NCBI GenBank assembly: GCA_964502665.1
Contig: CAZCXP010000103.1
Location: 1 to 9,311, forward strand
Direction of reading: 5' to 3'
DNA: 9,311 nucleotides
Origin: SOKG01 sp964502665
Lineage (GTDB): Bacteria > Chloroflexota > Dehalococcoidia > SZUA-161
Shown one piece after another: positions 6,722-9,311 of this stretch. The notes beneath the pieces are model-generated. The model did no database searches. It saw nothing but the letters and a program-made list of their open reading frames with translations, and was not told the DNA's origin. How positions within the stretch are numbered: the first letter of the stretch is position 1; the number at the start of each line of letters is the position of its first letter. The translations under genes were made by a program, and so were the position numbers.

Positions 6722-7204
6722 TCAGGATGCCTGAGCCAATGTCTTGAATTTCAGGACCGTATGCGTTTGTGTGCTGACCACTTCACCTTTCTGGTTAGTG
6801 AACGTGTACAGCAATGTCACCTTGTAGCCTTTTCCTGCCTCGGTCTCTTCCTCAGCGGAAGACACACTGAGAACCTTGACCCTGAAGCTCAGTTGATCTC
6901 CCAGGCGCACAGGCTTGATGTACTCCTGGTCCAGGGCGATGCCCATGGTTCCGACGTAGCCTGCATCGTCCAGCAGCTTCAAGACCTGTTCATGAGGCTC
7001 GGTTGCCTTTACCCTCTCCGGCCACAGAGGACCCATAGCCCACGCCATGGTCATGGTGGCCGGGGCAGTGCTGGTATCCCATGACTCCTTTTCCCCCTCC
7101 ATGATTTCGCGGTAGTGCCTGATATCGGACGTGCTCACTTCATCGGGGGCCTGTATGATGCCTGACTCCTTTCCGACCATTTTGTTGGCTTGACTAAAGC
7201 CCAT
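6722..7204 (-). CDS. Second MaoC-N/FAS1-like dehydratase-domain protein, active-site loop missing
   Basis: A 160-residue protein starting MGFSQANK. The ATG at 7204 is chosen because AAAGGAGG lies 7 nt upstream; a start 6 codons earlier would translate that site. It is a paralogue of the neighbouring 203-residue protein: SDIRHYREIM (27-36) parallels SDIRHWCEVM, TAPATMTMAW (46-55) parallels IAPPTMAQAW, YVGTMGIALDQEYIKPVRLGD (83-103) parallels the hot-dog strand, and both end with a VLKFK/VLKYK strand. The stretch that carries DGNPLYADEEYAKKSKYRG in the paralogue is replaced by the shorter EGEKESWDTS, so neither Asp nor His of a hydratase can be placed. It is therefore probably a non-catalytic partner, perhaps an alternative one for the ChsH1-like subunit. 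It follows the acyl-CoA dehydrogenase by 84 bp, a gap holding a duplicated copy of its own start region. Confidence 0.82.
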   Translation of the reverse strand: MGFSQANKMVGKESGIIQAPDEVSTSDIRHYREIMEGEKESWDTSTAPATMTMAWAMGPLWPERVKATEPHEQVLKLLDDAGYVGTMGIALDQEYIKPVRLGDQLSFRVKVLSVSSAEEETEAGKGYKVTLLYTFTNQKGEVVSTQTHTVLKFKTLAQAS

Positions 7205-7266
7205 ACTTCGCCTCCTTTCCAACGGTTTTGCTCGCTTGACCAGGGCCCATACTTTGCCTCCTCTCC
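7175..7266 (-). repeat. 46-bp imperfect tandem duplication of a translation-initiation region
   Basis: Two adjacent 46-bp units, 7221-7266 and 7175-7220, each contain GGARAGGAGGCRAAGT, an ATG, GGC, a GTCAAGC core and AAA at the same spacing. By hand count they agree at about 36 of 46 positions. A third, shorter echo (GGAAAGGAG at about 7166-7174) lies inside the MaoC-N coding region. The unit length is not a multiple of three, so the two ATGs are in different frames. Confidence 0.8.
7194..7250 (-). CDS. 18-codon leader ORF overlapping the start of the MaoC-N gene
   Basis: An ATG at 7250 with its own AGGAGG site (7 nt upstream) opens a short frame that encodes MGPGQASKTVGKEAKYGL and stops with TAG at 7194-7196, overlapping the first codons of the MaoC-N gene in another frame. 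The first 13 residues parallel the true start of that gene (MGFSQANKMVGKE). Its GGA-AAG-GAG codons double as the ribosome binding site of the downstream ATG. It may couple or tune translation, or be only a relic of a duplication. There is no evidence that the peptide itself has a function. Confidence 0.35.
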   Translation of the reverse strand: MGPGQASKTVGKEAKYGL

Positions 7267-7288
7267 GCTTATTCGCAGGCTGTTGGCC

Positions 7289-8464
7289 CTACATCGACCT
7301 GGGCATGCCCAGGCCGGCCATCGCTATGATATTCCTTTGAACCTCGAGGGCGCCTCCGCCAAATATGATTACTATATCCATCCTGAAAGCGTGTTCCACC
7401 TTACCTTTAAGAGGAGCCCACTTTGATCCCGTCTGCAACTGCCCGAACTGACTCATGATCTGCAGCAGCGAGCTATTGAGCCGCTGATTCAGCTCTACCC
7501 CATAGACCTTGACCATGGATGATTCCGCATACACGAGAGCGTCTTTGCTTATCAGCCAGACCACATAGTAGTTGAGCATCTTGAGGACTTCCAATTCCAT
7601 CATCAACTCTGCGAGTTTCTGCCTGACCCATGGCAGCTTGATGACGGCTTTGCCATCATAACTGGTCTCCTTTGCCCACTGAATGGTCTGTTCGACGTTT
7701 CGTCTCATCGGGGCGGAGGGAACTAGCGCTATGCGCTCGAAGCTCAGTTGCGTTGTCATGTATTTCCAGCCTTTGTTCTCCTCGCCAACGAGGCATTCCC
7801 TGGGGACCCTCACGTTGTCAAAGAAGGTATAGTTTGTTCTTTCTCCACCCATGGTCATGATCGGTTGAACCGAAATGCCTGGGGCACTCATGGGCACCAT
7901 GAAGACGGAGATTCCCCGGTGTTTGGGGGCTTGGGGATCGGTCCTGGCAGCAAGCCATATACAATCGGCAAAGTCCGCATTGGTGATGAAGGTCTTTTGC
8001 CCGTTGATAACATAGTAATCCCCGTCCCTCACAGCCGCGGTCTTAAGGGAGGCTAGATCAGTGCCGGCATCAGGCTCGGTATAGCCCACGCAAACCTCCA
8101 ATTCGCCTCTGACAATAGGAGGAAGATATTTCCTTTTCTGCTCATCGGTGCCAATTCGCATTATCGCCGGCCCCACCGTGTTCAAGCCCAGTACAGGGAG
8201 GGGGATTTCTTCATAGAAGCACATCTCATAGAAGAGGTGCTGCTCCATTGGAGTGCGCCCCTGCCCGCCGTACTCCTTGGGCCATCCCACCCCCAGCCAG
8301 CCGTCACGCCCCATCTGGCGGACCAGTCTCGTATAGGTGGGGCCTCCTCCGTACCCTGATCGGGCTTCCAGCTCAGCCACCAGCTCAGGGGTTTTCTGTT
8401 TCCTGAGGTATTCGGTGCATTCCCGGCAGAATCGCTCTTCCTCGGTTGTTAGCGCAAATTCCAC
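7289..8464 (-). CDS. Acyl-CoA dehydrogenase, FadE29/ChsE2-like
   Basis: A 391-residue flavoprotein dehydrogenase that introduces the alpha-beta double bond into an acyl-CoA. The chosen start is the GTG at 8464: GGGAGG lies 5 nt upstream and the protein then begins (V/M)EFALTTEEERF, the usual family N-terminus. A TTG 17 codons earlier has no site. Counted from the GTG, YTEPDAGTDLAS (128-139) is the FAD/acyl signature, NGQK is at 154-157, LVGEENKGW follows near 225-233, and SFERIAL places Glu243 where IVD-, LCAD- and ChsE2-type enzymes carry the catalytic glutamate. The C-terminus, IIFGGGALEVQRNIIAMAGL, closely resembles FadE29. In mycobacteria ChsE2 pairs with ChsE1; only one such gene is visible here, so it is a homotetramer or its partner lies elsewhere. 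First catabolic gene after the MarR gene. Confidence 0.93.
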   Translation of the reverse strand: MEFALTTEEERFCRECTEYLRKQKTPELVAELEARSGYGGGPTYTRLVRQMGRDGWLGVGWPKEYGGQGRTPMEQHLFYEMCFYEEIPLPVLGLNTVGPAIMRIGTDEQKRKYLPPIVRGELEVCVGYTEPDAGTDLASLKTAAVRDGDYYVINGQKTFITNADFADCIWLAARTDPQAPKHRGISVFMVPMSAPGISVQPIMTMGGERTNYTFFDNVRVPRECLVGEENKGWKYMTTQLSFERIALVPSAPMRRNVEQTIQWAKETSYDGKAVIKLPWVRQKLAELMMELEVLKMLNYYVVWLISKDALVYAESSMVKVYGVELNQRLNSSLLQIMSQFGQLQTGSKWAPLKGKVEHAFRMDIVIIFGGGALEVQRNIIAMAGLGMPRSM

Positions 8465-8659
8465 ATCTGCCTCCCGGGCACAGCCATAATCTGCCGCCCC
8501 CGCCGCCCGTATCAAAAGGCGCCTTACTTATGAAGTCTGGCAGCTTGGTCAGACAGCCCTATGCCAATGAGTTTTTCCTTTCCAGTCCTGGCTGCCCCAT
8601 ATTCAATGAATGCAGCGATGCCTGATCGAGCACTATACTTGCCGCGTGTACTGCATGCT
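8465..8659. other. Intergenic region between the MarR gene and the acyl-CoA dehydrogenase gene
   Basis: This 195-bp stretch is the largest gap inside the cluster. No tRNA or clear promoter is seen. An inverted repeat GTCTG/CAGAC with a 10-nt loop lies at about 8536-8555 without a following T-run, so it is not a convincing terminator. On the minus strand one frame stays open through the whole gap but has no start codon with a ribosome binding site. The region may hold a promoter or processing site separating regulator from enzymes, but I cannot demonstrate one. Confidence 0.4.
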
Positions 8660-9130
8660 TCATTGGACTTGTAACGAGGCTGCCTCATTTGCCCGGCCTG
8701 CTGCCAGGAGCGCCTCCAGCACTTCTCTAGCTTGGAGCAAGTGTTCCAGGGACATTACCTCCAATAGCTTTCCTAGCCGATCCTGCGCCAGTTGCCATAG
8801 CCTGCCGATCATCCCCTCTCCGTTCTTCGTCAGACGGCAGACGACAACGCGGCGGTCGTCTGGGTCGTTCTCACGAAATACAATATCGCGTTCTACGAGG
8901 CGGTCTACAAATCCCGTAGCTGTTGGCAACGTGACACTTAACGATGAAGCGATTACGCTCATGCGACTCGGTCCGTTCAAGAACAACAGCAAAACGATCT
9001 TGATTTGAGGCGCAGTCAGGTCGAGCTGGAGCCACTCCTTCGGCAGCATGGGAATCAGCTCACGGAACGTCTTCTCAGCAAGATTGAGGATTTCTTCGAT
9101 CAGTTGTGACTTGTTTAGCCCTTCCGCCAT
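8660..9130 (-). CDS. MarR-family transcriptional regulator
   Basis: A 156-residue winged-helix protein. LTAPQIKIVLLLFLNGPSRMSVIASSLSV-type sequence from residue 39 gives the H1-H3 core; LPTATGFVDRLVERD (68-82) is the recognition helix; NDPDDRRVVVCRLTKNG (88-104) is the wing with the characteristic DDRR (91-94). Flanking N- and C-terminal helices would form the dimer interface. MarR proteins usually repress their own and neighbouring genes and release DNA on binding a small aromatic or acyl ligand. It is the promoter-proximal gene of the cluster, same strand, 195 bp before the acyl-CoA dehydrogenase, and a palindrome lies at its predicted start of transcription; repression of itself and perhaps the catabolic genes is likely. 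The ATG has GAGG 9 nt upstream. The ligand is unknown. Confidence 0.93.
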   Translation of the reverse strand: MAEGLNKSQLIEEILNLAEKTFRELIPMLPKEWLQLDLTAPQIKIVLLLFLNGPSRMSVIASSLSVTLPTATGFVDRLVERDIVFRENDPDDRRVVVCRLTKNGEGMIGRLWQLAQDRLGKLLEVMSLEHLLQAREVLEALLAAGRANEAASLQVQ

Positions 9131-9137
9131 CCCAGAA

Positions 9138-9150
9138 ACCTCGGGGAGGT
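9138..9150 (-). promoter_or_regulatory. Small hairpin that could mask the MarR gene ribosome binding site
   Basis: On the minus strand ACCTC-CCC-GAGGT forms a perfect 5-bp stem with a 3-nt loop. The 3' arm GAGGT is the only good Shine-Dalgarno candidate before the MarR ATG. If it folds, translation initiation would be reduced. The stem is short and this may be chance. Confidence 0.3.
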
Positions 9151-9184
9151 AACTTGATAGTGCGCGTCAAAGCTTTCAAATTAG

Positions 9185-9199
9185 TTAGGCAGAACCTAA
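9185..9199. promoter_or_regulatory. Putative MarR operator, 15-bp palindrome
   Basis: TTAGG-CAGAA-CCTAA is a perfect inverted repeat with 5-bp arms and a 5-bp centre, the size and A/T-ended form typical of MarR-family operators. It begins directly after the predicted -10 element and covers the expected transcription start, so a bound dimer would block initiation. The assignment is by position and shape only. Confidence 0.5.
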
Positions 9200-9207
9200 G
9201 CATCCCA

Positions 9208-9236
9208 TATATACAGGACGCTTATTGGTTTGTCAA
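9208..9236 (-). promoter_or_regulatory. Putative sigma70-type promoter of the MarR gene and cluster
   Basis: Reading the minus strand, a perfect TTGACA (9236 to 9231) is followed after exactly 17 bp by TATATA (9213 to 9208), which keeps the first four bases of TATAAT. The predicted start site near 9200 gives a leader of about 70 nt before the MarR ATG. The perfect -35 and optimal spacing make this the best promoter in the window. Confidence 0.6.
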
Positions 9237-9283
9237 TAGCTTTTTTCCCAATAGTCGACAAAACGGGGGCTTATGATCTGGAG

Positions 9284-9311
9284 TGAACCCCTGATACTGG
9301 ACACATTAAGT
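9284..9311 (+). mobile_element. Possible left end of an IS3-family insertion sequence, cut by the window edge
   Basis: The sequence TGAACCCCTGATACTGGACA, followed by CATTAAG, resembles IS3-family terminal inverted repeats, which begin TGA and contain TGGACAC then TAAG. Only the outermost 28 bp are visible, so no transposase can be seen and the second end and any target duplication cannot be checked. Confidence 0.35.

Noticed and set aside
7205..7222. An earlier in-frame start (6 codons upstream) for the 160-residue MaoC-N protein.
   Set aside because: The extension would translate the AAAGGAGG site that fits the ATG at 7204, and no ribosome binding site stands at the right distance before the earlier codon.
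8465..8659. A minus-strand frame that stays open across the whole MarR to dehydrogenase gap, with protein-like text (for example FIEYGAARTGKEKLIGIG).
   Set aside because: It overlaps the ends of both neighbouring genes, has no ATG/GTG with a ribosome binding site, and matches no family I recognise. It could be a decayed gene, but chance is as likely.

Overview
The window reads as a piece of a bacterial chromosome with middling GC, strong AGGAGG-type ribosome binding sites, and one long minus-strand catabolic gene cluster. No gene fixes the taxonomy. Free-standing DUF35, a DUF6125-type protein, an acetoacetate-decarboxylase-family protein and an acetone-carboxylase-like fragment together suggest an uncultured, possibly anaerobic lineage such as Chloroflexota (Dehalococcoidia) or Desulfobacterota. 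That placement is inference only.

Layout, in the direction of transcription of the cluster (right to left). A possible IS3-family element end touches the right edge (about 9284-9311). A sigma70-like promoter (9208-9236) and a 15-bp palindrome at its expected start site (9185-9199) precede a MarR-family regulator (8660-9130). Then come an acyl-CoA dehydrogenase (7289-8464), a 46-bp tandem duplication of a translation start (7175-7266), three MaoC/hot-dog proteins (6722-7204, 6081-6692, 5606-6046), a thiolase-fold protein lacking the nucleophilic cysteine (4410-5594), a DUF35 zinc-ribbon/OB-fold protein (3958-4389), a DUF6125-like protein (3300-3875), a 54-codon AcxA/HyuA-like N-terminal fragment (3104-3268), a metallophosphoesterase (2177-3031), an SDR (1286-2068) and an acetoacetate-decarboxylase-family protein (449-1252). 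At the left edge, on the plus strand and convergent with the cluster, is the 3' end of an FAD-dependent oxidoreductase (2-325).

The core order acyl-CoA dehydrogenase, ChsH2-like MaoC, ChsH1-like MaoC, Ltp2-like thiolase matches the end of the mycobacterial igr (steroid side-chain) operon: fadE29, chsH2, chsH1, ltp2. The DUF35 domain, fused to ChsH2 in mycobacteria, is a separate gene here directly after the Ltp2-like gene. The predicted chemistry is: desaturate an acyl-CoA, hydrate it with a heteromeric MaoC enzyme, then cleave the beta-hydroxyacyl-CoA by a retro-aldol step into a ketone (or aldehyde) plus a short acyl-CoA. The downstream SDR, the acetoacetate-decarboxylase-family protein and the acetone-carboxylase-like remnant are all compatible with handling a carbonyl product, but the substrate cannot be read from the sequence. 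Steroid, terpenoid, branched-chain or aryl side chains are all possible.
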